16,824 bases of DNA, from the NCBI GenBank assembly GCA_946222475.1, contig CAMIBU010000007.1, positions 1 to 16,824 of the forward strand. Reading direction: 5' to 3'. Positions 6,064 through 14,563 of this stretch are shown piece by piece. The first letter of the stretch is position 1, and each line of letters starts with the position of its first letter. The notes beneath the pieces were generated by a model. That model did no database searches and was not told the DNA's origin. It saw nothing but the letters and a program-made list of their open reading frames with translations. The translations under genes were made by a program, and so were the position numbers. The DNA comes from an uncultured Pseudonocardia sp. (GTDB lineage: Bacteria; Actinomycetota; Actinomycetes; Mycobacteriales; Pseudonocardiaceae).

Positions 6064-6774
6064 ATGGAGGATCTGCGCTCGTCACGGGCATGCTGCGGGC
6101 TCGTGCCCACCGCCCCGACCGAGGACGCCCTGCGCACCATCTTCGTGCTGTCGGGCCGGGGCGACGAGGTGAGCACGTCCGCGCTCGCCCGTCACCTGGG
6201 CGTGGCGCCACCGACCGTCTCGGTGATGCTCAAGCGGCTCGCCGAGCACGGGCTCGTCGAGCGCAGCGCGGATCACCGCGCGACGCTCACGCCGCACGGG
6301 GCCCGCCACGCCCGGCACGTCGTCCGCAGGCACCGCCTCCTGGAGACCTTCCTCGTCCACGTCGTCGGGCTCGGCGCCCACGAGGTGCACGGCGAGGCGG
6401 ACGCACTGGAGCACGCCGTCTCCGACCGGCTGCTCGATCGCATCGACGCCATGCTCGGGCGGCCCACGCACGACCCGCACGGCGACCCCATCCCCCGGGC
6501 CGGCGCTGCGCACGTCGAGGGCTGGGGCACCCGGCTCTCCGACGCGGGCGTCGGCGGCGAGTTCCGGGTGGAGCGCGTGCAGGACTGGGACACGACAGCG
6601 CTGGCGGAGCTGACCGCCCTGGGCGTGGTGCCCGGCCTGGCCCTGGTCGTGGTCGAGCGCGCGGACTCCGGCGGACCGCTGTGGGTGCGGTTCGACGGCC
6701 GTGACCATCCCATCGGCGAGCCGCTCGCCCGTCTCGTGCACGGCCTCGAGGTGCGCGAGGACGTGCTCGCATGA
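6064..6774 (+). CDS. DtxR/MntR-family metal-dependent transcriptional regulator
   Basis: 236 residues; the ATG at 6064 follows AGGTGG at 6054-6059. The winged helix is at about 37-80 (SALARHLGVAPPTVSVMLKRLAEHGLV), the dimerisation domain at about 85-150, and a C-terminal FeoA/SH3-like domain at about 160-230. Metal-site positions can be aligned with known members. Asp21 (TEDALRTI) stands where IdeR has Met10 and MntR has Asp8. Asp113 (EADALEH) stands where IdeR has Cys102 and MntR has Glu99. Glu116-His117 match E105-H106. Losing the Met/Cys pair points to manganese rather than iron sensing. It represses its target when metal is bound. Its stop overlaps the transporter start (ATGA). Control appears dual: its own TTAG-CTAA box and the SDIMO-regulon dyad. 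Confidence 0.88.
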   Translation: MEDLRSSRACCGLVPTAPTEDALRTIFVLSGRGDEVSTSALARHLGVAPPTVSVMLKRLAEHGLVERSADHRATLTPHGARHARHVVRRHRLLETFLVHVVGLGAHEVHGEADALEHAVSDRLLDRIDAMLGRPTHDPHGDPIPRAGAAHVEGWGTRLSDAGVGGEFRVERVQDWDTTALAELTALGVVPGLALVVVERADSGGPLWVRFDGRDHPIGEPLARLVHGLEVREDVLA

Positions 6775-8012
6775 TGAGCGCCGTGCGCGACGCCGCGGCG
6801 CGCCCGGCCCGGATGCTGCGGACCGCACCGGTGCTGGGGCCGGCGTTCGTCGCGGCGATCGCCTACGTCGACCCCGGCAACTTCGCCACCAACTTCGCCG
6901 CCGGCTCGGAGTACGGCTACCTGCTGCTGTGGGTCATCGTGGCGGCCAACGTCACCGCGATGCTGATCCAGTCGCTGTCGGCCAAGCTCGGCCTCGCGAC
7001 GGGCCGCAACCTGCCCGAGGTCTGCCGCGACACCTTCCCGCGGAAGGTCAACATCGGGCTGTGGGTGCAGGCGGAGTGCGTCGCGATCGCGACCGACCTG
7101 GCCGAGGTCATCGGCGGCGCCGTGGCGCTCTACCTGCTGTTCGGCATCCCGCTGCCGATCGGCGGCCTCATCACCGGCGTCGTCGCCTTCGGGCTGCTGG
7201 CGCTGCAGGAGCGCGGGCACCGGCCGTTCGAGCGGGCGGTCGCGGGGCTCTTCGCCGTGATCGTCATCGGGTTCGTGGTCACGCTGCTGCGCGTGCCGGT
7301 GGAGGTCGGGCCGCTGGCGGCCGGCCTGGTGCCCGGCTTCGCCGGCCCCGAGAGCCTGCTGCTGGCCACCGGCATCCTGGGCGCCACGGTGATGCCGCAC
7401 GTCATCTACCTGCACTCGGCGCTGACCTGCCGGCGCGACCCCCGGCACACCGTCGCGCAGCGCCACCGGCTGCTGCGCGCCCACCGGCGCGGTGTCCTGG
7501 TGGCGATGGGGCTGGCCGGGCTGGTGAACGCGGCGATGCTGGTGGTCGCGGCGGCGCTGTTCCACGGATCGTCGATCCCCGACACCGACACCCTCGAGGG
7601 CGTGTACGCGGGCCTGGGCCGGGCACTGGACGCCCCCGCGGCCACCCTGTTCGCGCTCGCGCTGCTCGCCTCGGGCTTCGCGTCGTCGGGGGTGGGGACG
7701 TACGCGGGTCAGGTGGTCATGCAGGGCTTCGTGCAGCGCCGGATCCCGCTGTTCCTCCGCCGCGCCCTGACCCTCGCCCCGGCACTCGTGGTGCTGTCAC
7801 TCGGCATCGATCCGACGACCGCGCTGGTGTTCTCCCAGGTGGTGCTGGCCTTCGGCATCCCGTTCGCGCTGGTGCCGCTGGTGCTGCTCACGCGCAAGCG
7901 GGGCCTGATGGGCGAGCTGGTGAACCGGACCTGGACGACGGCGACGGCGACGGCGGCCGCCGCGGTGATCATCGCCCTGAACGCGGTGCTCCTCTGGCAC
8001 ACGTTCGCCTGA
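6771..8012 (+). CDS. mntH: Nramp-family proton-coupled Mn2+/Fe2+ transporter (MntH-like)
   Basis: 413 residues, the usual MntH length, with about 11 hydrophobic segments. The hallmark metal-binding motifs are DPGN at 34-37 in TM1 and MPH at 208-210 in TM6 (VMPHVIYLHSAL). The TM6 Met is the soft ligand that makes Nramp proteins selective for transition metals. It imports Mn2+ or Fe2+ with protons across the inner membrane. Starting at the ATG at 6771, it overlaps the DtxR-family gene by 4 nt and is surely cotranscribed with it. The gene faces the chaperonin gene and ends in a shared hairpin. The promoter dyad puts this importer in the monooxygenase regulon, where it could supply iron for the diiron centre. 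Mn versus Fe preference cannot be told from the sequence. Confidence 0.92.
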   Translation: MMSAVRDAAARPARMLRTAPVLGPAFVAAIAYVDPGNFATNFAAGSEYGYLLLWVIVAANVTAMLIQSLSAKLGLATGRNLPEVCRDTFPRKVNIGLWVQAECVAIATDLAEVIGGAVALYLLFGIPLPIGGLITGVVAFGLLALQERGHRPFERAVAGLFAVIVIGFVVTLLRVPVEVGPLAAGLVPGFAGPESLLLATGILGATVMPHVIYLHSALTCRRDPRHTVAQRHRLLRAHRRGVLVAMGLAGLVNAAMLVVAAALFHGSSIPDTDTLEGVYAGLGRALDAPAATLFALALLASGFASSGVGTYAGQVVMQGFVQRRIPLFLRRALTLAPALVVLSLGIDPTTALVFSQVVLAFGIPFALVPLVLLTRKRGLMGELVNRTWTTATATAAAAVIIALNAVLLWHTFA

Positions 8013-8022
8013 GCAGCAGCCC

Positions 8023-8083
8023 GAACCGAGCGAACGCGGCGTCGGGTAGGTCCAACCTACTCAACGCCGCGTTCGCTCGGTTC
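8023..8083. terminator. Bidirectional terminator between mntH and the chaperonin gene
   Basis: The arms 8023-8042 and 8064-8083 are a perfect 20-bp inverted repeat (GAACCGAGCG.../...CGCTCGGTTC). Inside the loop a second perfect 6-bp stem, GTAGGT/ACCTAC (8046-8051, 8055-8060), stacks on top. It starts 10 nt after the mntH stop and ends 14 nt before the stop of the opposing chaperonin gene, so it can end transcripts from both sides. Confidence 0.9.
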
Positions 8084-8097
8084 CGGCTCCTGACCGG

Positions 8098-9831
<1,734 letters not shown>

Positions 9832-9843
9832 TCAACGCAGGAA

Positions 9844-9901
9844 CGGGTCACCGCCCCCGGATCCGGCGCGTGTGGCCTGATCGGTGAGAGGCGGTGACCC
9901 G
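9844..9901 (-). terminator. Intercistronic hairpin between coupling protein and chaperonin genes
   Basis: CGGGTCACCGCC (9844-9855) and GGCGGTGACCCG (9890-9901) form a perfect 12-bp stem with a 34-nt loop. It begins 6 nt after the stop of the coupling protein gene on the minus strand. It may be a partial terminator or an mRNA 3'-end stabiliser that sets the chaperonin level below that of the enzyme subunits. Confidence 0.55.
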
Positions 9902-9907
9902 GCCGAA

Positions 9908-10306
9908 CTACTCGATCTCCTCGATGGCCTTCTTGGCCACTTCCGGCGGAAGCATGTCGCCGATGAATGCGGCGGCTTCCTCCAGACTCCCGAACATCAC
10001 CGTCCGGTCGTCCATGTGGATCATTTTCCCGTAGTGCGTGGACATGTTCTCCTCGAACTCGGCGGCGTCGTAGAAGCCCTCGTCCTCGCCCAACGCCTCG
10101 GAGATCTCGGCGTAGACGAAGTCCATCCGGCCCACGCAGTCCACCCGGATCATCGACGGCAGGTACGTGACGGTCACGTTCTCCTGCCGGGCCATGACCT
10201 CGGCCACCACGGCCCCGATCTGGCTGTTCATCAGCGTCACGCCGGCCTTCCCGGACGCGGTGCTGTCCGGCTTGAAGGGGCTCTCGGCTGTTTTGAAGGA
10301 GGTCAC
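9908..10306 (-). CDS. prmD: SDIMO coupling (effector) protein, MmoB/DmpM family
   Basis: 132 residues from a GTG at 10306 that overlaps the beta-subunit stop by 4 nt. GAGGAG is 8 nt upstream. The core, GVTLMNSQIGAVVAEVMARQ then VTVTYLPSMIRVDCVGRMDF, is the MmoB/DmpM effector fold. The last third, YDAAEFEENMSTHYGKM and MLPPEVAKKAIEEIE, is helical and acidic. These cofactor-free proteins dock on the hydroxylase, gate substrate access and tune the diiron redox cycle. The first 20 residues (SFKTAESPFKPDSTASGK) form a polar extension beyond the usual core. The length is slightly above the roughly 110 residues common in this family. Confidence 0.9.
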   Translation of the reverse strand: MTSFKTAESPFKPDSTASGKAGVTLMNSQIGAVVAEVMARQENVTVTYLPSMIRVDCVGRMDFVYAEISEALGEDEGFYDAAEFEENMSTHYGKMIHMDDRTVMFGSLEEAAAFIGDMLPPEVAKKAIEEIE

Positions 10307-11490
10307 TGCTTCAGCTCCTCAGGGGTGTCGAGACCGAGATCGCGGCAGATCCCGGAGAACCGGTTCTTCGCCTTGTCGAGGCTGTCCTCGAAACGTGGGG
10401 GCTTGTGGTCGGCGGTCGACCAGAGCGGCTGCATCGTGCGGGCGGCCTCCAGCGCCTGCGGCACCCACTTGCTCAGCCACCCGCTCATGAGCGCCCGGTT
10501 GTGGTCGGCGAACTCCTTGTCGGAGATGAGCGGGGCGAAGCAGGCGACGGTCCAGGGCAGGTCGCGCTGGGAGTAGTCGTTCTCGCCGGCCCCCATGACG
10601 GTCGGGGTGACGAAGTCGCCGTTGGGCGCCGCGGACTGCATCACCAGGTTGCTGCGGAACAGCTCCCCGATCAGCGGCTCGAACACGACGTTCGTGGCGA
10701 ACACGGACTCGGCCCAGTCGTCCTCGACCGCCGTGAGCGCCTCGGTCAGCTTCCGGGCGCCCTGCCACTCGGCGTCGGAGTTCCACGCCTCGACGTGGGC
10801 CGCGCCGTCGAACCCGTCGATCTCCTCGCTCAGGGTGAGGTTGTAGAGCGCGAGGTCCTGCGCGAAGCGGATCTTGCGGGTGCTGTTGGCGGCCAGCGCC
10901 GTGTTGTGCATGTTCGTCGGTGCGGAGCGCTCGCAGGCGCCGAACACGTACAGCCCGAGGATGTGCTCGATGTGCATCCACGCGCCGACGTGCCGCTCGA
11001 CGAAGTGCACCCAGTTCGTCGACCACATGTCGAACGCCTTGGAGTTGCGGGCGTTCTCGACGTTCTGGGTGGTCTGGCGGACGACGTTGGCGTTGTACCT
11101 GAAGAGGGTCTGCTCCCACTCCTCGTTCGGGTCGCGGAACTCGTGCCAGCCGTGCGCAGGCCAGTTCTGGACCTGCATCCCGCCGCTGCCCGGCCCGCGC
11201 TGCGGCTCGGGCAGGTCGACGCCCCACGCCTTGAGCTTCGTCCAGTGCAGGGGGTAGCCGGCCTCACCGTTGGCGAAGCCGTAGATCCAGCCCTGGGACA
11301 GGTAGTGCCGCGGGTCCGGCTGGACCTCGACGGTCACGTCCTCGTAGTGGGTCTGCTTGCGCTTCGCCGGGGTGAAGTAGTTGTACCGGCGGGCACTCGC
11401 GCCGGAGTCGGGGAACTCGCGGGCCCCGGCCTCGGCGTCGGTGAAGACCGGCTTGGGCACGCTGCGTTCGGGACGCTCGGTGGTGGTCAT
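10303..11490 (-). CDS. prmC: SDIMO hydroxylase beta (small) subunit
   Basis: 395 residues, ATG at 11490, 35 nt after the reductase gene. The sequence has the ferritin-like helical character of toluene/phenol/propane monooxygenase beta subunits: FTPAKRKQTHYEDVTVEVQPDPRHYL at the N-terminus (quoted segments RRYNYFTPAKRKQTHYED and QPDPRHYLSQGW), NWVHFVERHVGAWMHIEH and HNTALAANSTRKIRFAQDLA. This subunit carries no diiron ligands; it packs against alpha in the alpha2beta2 hydroxylase. The position after the reductase and before the coupling protein matches prmABCD/mimABCD/thmADBC, not the order of toluene or alkene monooxygenases. The stop codon overlaps the next start, so beta and coupling protein are translated together. 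Confidence 0.92.
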   Translation of the reverse strand: MTTTERPERSVPKPVFTDAEAGAREFPDSGASARRYNYFTPAKRKQTHYEDVTVEVQPDPRHYLSQGWIYGFANGEAGYPLHWTKLKAWGVDLPEPQRGPGSGGMQVQNWPAHGWHEFRDPNEEWEQTLFRYNANVVRQTTQNVENARNSKAFDMWSTNWVHFVERHVGAWMHIEHILGLYVFGACERSAPTNMHNTALAANSTRKIRFAQDLALYNLTLSEEIDGFDGAAHVEAWNSDAEWQGARKLTEALTAVEDDWAESVFATNVVFEPLIGELFRSNLVMQSAAPNGDFVTPTVMGAGENDYSQRDLPWTVACFAPLISDKEFADHNRALMSGWLSKWVPQALEAARTMQPLWSTADHKPPRFEDSLDKAKNRFSGICRDLGLDTPEELKQ

Positions 11491-11525
11491 AGCGATGTGT
11501 CCGCCTCTCCGCTCTCGGGGTCAGC

Positions 11526-12569
11526 TCAGGCTTCCGGCTCACCGGTGGTGGTGAACTTGTCGTAGAAGATGTTGTTCTCTTTCACTCCCAGCGCGGTCAG
11601 CGTCTCGACGGCCGCGTCGACCATCGGCGGCGGACCGCAGACGTAGGCGTCGACCCCGGCCAGCCCCGCCTCCCGACGTCGCAGGACGTCGGTGACCATG
11701 CCCCGCTCCCCGACCCAGCCGTCGTCGTCCGGTGCGTGGGACAGGGCGGGTACGTAGGTGAAGTCGGACAGGCGCTCGGACAGCGCGGCCAGCTCCCCGA
11801 TGAAGCACAGGTCCTGCTGGGTGCGTGCGCCGTAGTAGAAGGTGACCTTGCGGTCCACCCCCCGCTCGGCCATCGACCGCAGCAGGCCCAGCATCGGGGC
11901 CATCCCCGCGCCACCGCCGACGAACACCAGGTCCGACGTGCGGCTCTCGCGCAGGGTGAAGGTGCCGAACGGCGCCTCCACGTCGAGCCGGTCGCCGGGC
12001 TGCACCTTCTCGGCCAGGAACTCCGAGAACAGGCCGCCCGGATAGATCTTGATGACGAACTCGAACAGGCCGTCCCGGTTCGGGGTGTTCGCCATCGAGA
12101 ACGACCGGGTCTCCTCCGTGCCCGGCACCAGGAAGTCCATGTACTGGCCCGGGAAGAACTTGATCTCCTCGGGCTCGACGAGCCTGACGACGAGGTGGCG
12201 CAGGTCGTGCGTCACCGGCTCGTTCGACACGACCTCGACCGTGCCCTTCCGCAGCGGCAGGCCGCTGCGGATGATCTCCTCGTCGTAGTTGAGGAGCTCG
12301 ATCACCAGGTCCTCGTAGGCGTGCGCCCGGCAGAGGAGGGTCGACCCCTCCTCCTTTTCGTAGTCCGGCAGCGCGAACGTCGAGTAGCTGTCGAGCTCGA
12401 TGTCCTCACCCTCGAGGACGAAGGACTTGCACGCGGCGCACTGGCCCTCCTTGCAGCCGTGCATGAGCTGGACGCCCTGCTCGGCCGCGGCGCGCAGGAT
12501 GGTCTGGTCCTCGTCGACCTCGATCTCGATTCCGACCGGTTCGAACCGGACGACGTGCTTGTCACCCAC
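11526..12569 (-). CDS. prmB: SDIMO NADH reductase (2Fe-2S ferredoxin / FAD / NAD domains)
   Basis: 347 residues from a GTG at 12569, with GGAGG about 11 nt upstream. The N-terminal plant-type ferredoxin domain (1-95) has ligands C39, C44, C47 and C80 (C-x4-C-x2-C...C). The FAD-binding domain has RSFSMAN at 155-161. The NAD domain has GGGAGMAP at 218-225 and CGPPPMVDA at 311-319. It moves electrons from NADH through FAD and the cluster to the diiron hydroxylase in the cytosol. The order, second in the operon between alpha and beta, is characteristic of group-5 SDIMOs. The open frame continues upstream, but those codons overlap the alpha-subunit gene and the hairpin at 12611-12643, so the GTG is preferred. 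Confidence 0.93.
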   Translation of the reverse strand: MGDKHVVRFEPVGIEIEVDEDQTILRAAAEQGVQLMHGCKEGQCAACKSFVLEGEDIELDSYSTFALPDYEKEEGSTLLCRAHAYEDLVIELLNYDEEIIRSGLPLRKGTVEVVSNEPVTHDLRHLVVRLVEPEEIKFFPGQYMDFLVPGTEETRSFSMANTPNRDGLFEFVIKIYPGGLFSEFLAEKVQPGDRLDVEAPFGTFTLRESRTSDLVFVGGGAGMAPMLGLLRSMAERGVDRKVTFYYGARTQQDLCFIGELAALSERLSDFTYVPALSHAPDDDGWVGERGMVTDVLRRREAGLAGVDAYVCGPPPMVDAAVETLTALGVKENNIFYDKFTTTGEPEA

Positions 12570-12610
12570 GGGAACCCCGTCCTCCCAGGAGAATTTGGGC
12601 AAGGTTGGGC

Positions 12611-12643
12611 GGGGGGAGGGCCGGTCGGGCCGGCCCTCCCCCC
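12611..12643 (-). terminator. Very strong intercistronic hairpin between hydroxylase alpha and reductase genes
   Basis: GGGGGGAGGGCCGG (12611-12624) and its exact complement at 12630-12643 form a perfect 14-bp GC stem with a 5-nt loop. It starts 15 nt after the alpha stop and lies 41 nt before the reductase GTG, all in one transcription direction. It probably acts as an attenuator or 3'-end stabiliser, so that alpha is made in excess over the reductase. Confidence 0.75.
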
Positions 12644-12658
12644 TCGCCTGACCCGCGC

Positions 12659-14311
12659 TCAGGCGTCGGTGGGTGCCGGTCGTCCGGCGGGCCCCTGGCG
12701 GATGTAGTCGGCGTGGAACGCGTCCCGCTCCGTGTCGCTCATCTCGTTGAGCAGCACGTTCGGGCTCAGCAGCGGAGGCATCCGCCGCATGTGGTCCAGC
12801 GTCCACATCTTCTTGGGGTCGAGGTCGAGATGCGGCTGCGCCGTCATCGTCTTGCCGTCGTCGCGGACGAAGCCCATGTCCGTGACGACGTCGGCCCAGT
12901 TCCAGCCGTGGTAGAGGGTCTCCCACTCACGGTGGCCGACCAGCCGGCCCATGTTCGGGGTCTCCCGACCCTGGTAGGTGGGCCGGAACGCCTCGACGTC
13001 GGTCCACCGGCACATCTCGTGGCAGTACGTGCGCCACTGGCCGTCGACCTCGGCCATGACCATGTCCTCACGGACCAGGCAGGGCACCATGCACGTCCAG
13101 CAGCGGTGCGGGTACACGTAGCCCACGTCCTCGGCCACGATCGCGTTGTGCCCGTTCGGCGTGGCCAGGCGCGAGTAGTTCTCCCACCACTTGCCGTACT
13201 TGTCGTACCAGCCCGGGTACTTGTACTCGAACCACTCGAAGTCCTCGTCGGTCATCGCGTCGATGCGCCAGTAGTTGGCGAGCCAACCGGTGGCGAAGAA
13301 CTGCGCGACCTCGTGGACGTAGCCCTTCTCCCAGATCTGCTTCCACGACTCCTCGACGAGGTCGTGCGGGATCACCAGGCCGTACTTCTCCAGCGGCACC
13401 AGGTAGGCGCGGTAGTAGTCGTCGTAGATCCAGCGCCGCCACATCTCGGCGTAGGACTCGCGGTCCTTGCGACGGTCCTTCGTGCCGTACTCGATGAACG
13501 TGCCGATCGCGGCGTCGACGACCCGGTGGTTGTTCCACCACGCGTACCGCAGGTCACGCTCGAGCAGCTGGCGGTTGTCCTCGTCGGACAGCGCCATCAG
13601 CAGGGTGGCGTAGCCGTTGGAGATGTGGCGCGACTCGTCGGACTGCACCGAGTGGAACACCGTGGGCAGCAGGTAGTCGCCGTTCGCCGCGGCCTCGGCC
13701 GGCATGGCCACGAACAGGGTGTTCGTGAACGCCGTCTCGGCCACGATCGTCAGGTAGATGCTGGCCGCGGTGATCGCGTCACCGGTGATGAAGCCCTCGG
13801 CGAACTGCCGGCCGATGGTGCCGCAGTAGTCGCCCTGGAAGTTGCGCAGGCTGTTGTTGAAGCCGGCCGGGTCGATGTAGTTGTTCATGTACAGGCGCTT
13901 GAGGTTCTGCTGGATCGTGCTGTGCCGAACCTCGTCGATCATCTGGATCGCCTGGCCGTTGTGCAGCTCCGGGTTCGGGACCACGTGGAACAGCATCGGC
14001 ATCGACCGCGCCGCCGAGATCTCCGGCAACGGGATGATCGACAGGAACAGCTTCTGCCATTCCAGCCAACGCTCCTGGACCTGACGGAACATGTTCCCGC
14101 GGATGGCGCCGTCCTGAGCGCCGTAGACCCGGTTGTCCTTCTCCTCCTCCATCGGGAAGTAGGACCGGAGGACCTGCTTGAGCGGGTCCTTCTTCGCCGC
14201 CTTCCGGAAGGTGTAGTCGGTCTTGTACTTCATGTAGGGCTCGTGGTACTGCGGCTCCCAGGCGAGTTCCTGGATCTTCTGGTGAGCCTTCGCCAGACTC
14301 TGCCGACTCAC
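12659..14311 (-). CDS. prmA: SDIMO hydroxylase alpha (large, diiron) subunit, propane/phenol/THF monooxygenase type
   Basis: 550 residues, the usual size. The GTG at 14311 follows GAGGAG with a 5-nt gap. All six diiron ligands are visible: Glu97 (PLPEISA), Glu127 and His130 (DEVRH), Glu192 (VAETAF), and Glu226 and His229 (DESRH). Near the C-terminus is a Cys group (C404, C407, C411, C430, C434; [16 protein letters not shown]) like the YHS-type element seen in this alpha family. The enzyme uses O2 and electrons from the reductase to hydroxylate small alkanes, ethers, ketones or phenols in the cytosol. The substrate cannot be told from sequence. First gene of the five-gene minus-strand operon; the closest named relatives are PrmA, MimA and ThmA (group 5). 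It diverges from the activator gene across a 252-bp region. Confidence 0.95.
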   Translation of the reverse strand: MSRQSLAKAHQKIQELAWEPQYHEPYMKYKTDYTFRKAAKKDPLKQVLRSYFPMEEEKDNRVYGAQDGAIRGNMFRQVQERWLEWQKLFLSIIPLPEISAARSMPMLFHVVPNPELHNGQAIQMIDEVRHSTIQQNLKRLYMNNYIDPAGFNNSLRNFQGDYCGTIGRQFAEGFITGDAITAASIYLTIVAETAFTNTLFVAMPAEAAANGDYLLPTVFHSVQSDESRHISNGYATLLMALSDEDNRQLLERDLRYAWWNNHRVVDAAIGTFIEYGTKDRRKDRESYAEMWRRWIYDDYYRAYLVPLEKYGLVIPHDLVEESWKQIWEKGYVHEVAQFFATGWLANYWRIDAMTDEDFEWFEYKYPGWYDKYGKWWENYSRLATPNGHNAIVAEDVGYVYPHRCWTCMVPCLVREDMVMAEVDGQWRTYCHEMCRWTDVEAFRPTYQGRETPNMGRLVGHREWETLYHGWNWADVVTDMGFVRDDGKTMTAQPHLDLDPKKMWTLDHMRRMPPLLSPNVLLNEMSDTERDAFHADYIRQGPAGRPAPTDA

Positions 14312-14319
14312 GTGGACTC

Positions 14320-14343
14320 CTCACGGTGGTGGGTGGCCGTGAG
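14320..14343 (-). promoter_or_regulatory. Leader hairpin overlapping the alpha-subunit ribosome binding site
   Basis: CTCACGG and CCGTGAG (14320-14326, 14337-14343) form a perfect 7-bp stem with a 10-nt loop. In the minus-strand mRNA, the 3' arm of the stem shares its last bases with the GAGGAG ribosome site (14322-14317) of the GTG at 14311. It could limit translation, but a stem this short may be chance in GC-rich DNA. Confidence 0.3.
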
Positions 14344-14428
14344 TCACGACGGACGCGGGCGTCGTCGACTCCGACAGCGGGTCCGAGTCCGCCCGGTCGC
14401 GGGAACCGGGTGTGGCCTCGTGTCTCGG

Positions 14429-14434
14429 ATCACA
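14429..14434 (-). promoter_or_regulatory. Weak candidate -10 for the monooxygenase operon
   Basis: On the minus strand TGTGAT starts 22 nt beyond the dyad at 14457-14471, the spacing seen at the other dyad promoters. It lacks the A at position 2 of TAnnnT, so it is weak. The resulting leader would be about 110 nt. Confidence 0.25.
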
Positions 14435-14456
14435 CCGTCCCGCCGCGGAGCCCGAG

Positions 14457-14471
14457 GTCTCAATATGAGAC
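14457..14471. promoter_or_regulatory. GTCTCA-N3-TGAGAC operator, copy 3 (divergent monooxygenase/activator region)
   Basis: GTCTCA-ATA-TGAGAC is a perfect 6-3-6 dyad in the 252-bp space between the divergent alpha-subunit and activator genes, 92 nt before the activator start. Being symmetric, one site could serve both directions. It is identical to copy 1 except in the 3-nt spacer. Confidence 0.75.
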
Positions 14472-14492
14472 TCGCGGGCTCGGACCCCTGCC

Positions 14493-14498
14493 TATCGT
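14493..14498 (+). promoter_or_regulatory. Candidate -10 element for the activator gene
   Basis: TATCGT (TAnnnT) lies 21 nt after the dyad at 14457-14471, close to the 22-nt spacing at the adh and dtxR promoters. No clear -35 is seen. Confidence 0.4.
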
Positions 14499-14551
14499 GG
14501 GGCGAGAGGGGAGTCACACTTTCGCGCTCGACCACGGATACTGGAGCTGAC

Positions 14552-14559
14552 AAGGAGGT
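14552..14559 (+). promoter_or_regulatory. Ribosome binding site fixing the activator start at TTG 14564
   Basis: AAGGAGGT is a full Shine-Dalgarno match 4 nt before the in-frame TTG at 14564. The open frame runs far upstream, but that part is antisense to the alpha-subunit gene and has no start signal of this quality. Confidence 0.85.
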
Positions 14560-14563
14560 CGGC

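Noticed and set aside
12570..12926. N-terminal extension of the reductase up to 12926
   Set aside because: The extra codons overlap the alpha-subunit gene and run through the hairpin; the ferredoxin domain starts normally right after the GTG at 12569.
12605..14563. Long N-terminal extension of the activator frame, over 600 residues
   Set aside because: It is antisense to the alpha-subunit gene, rich in Val/Arg/His as expected for a high-GC shadow frame, and has no start signal; the TTG at 14564 does.
14312..14563. Sigma-54 promoter (-24 GG / -12 GC) before the monooxygenase operon
   Set aside because: No convincing TGGCAC-N5-TTGC match was found, actinomycetes lack sigma-54, and the activator lacks the GAFTGA loop.
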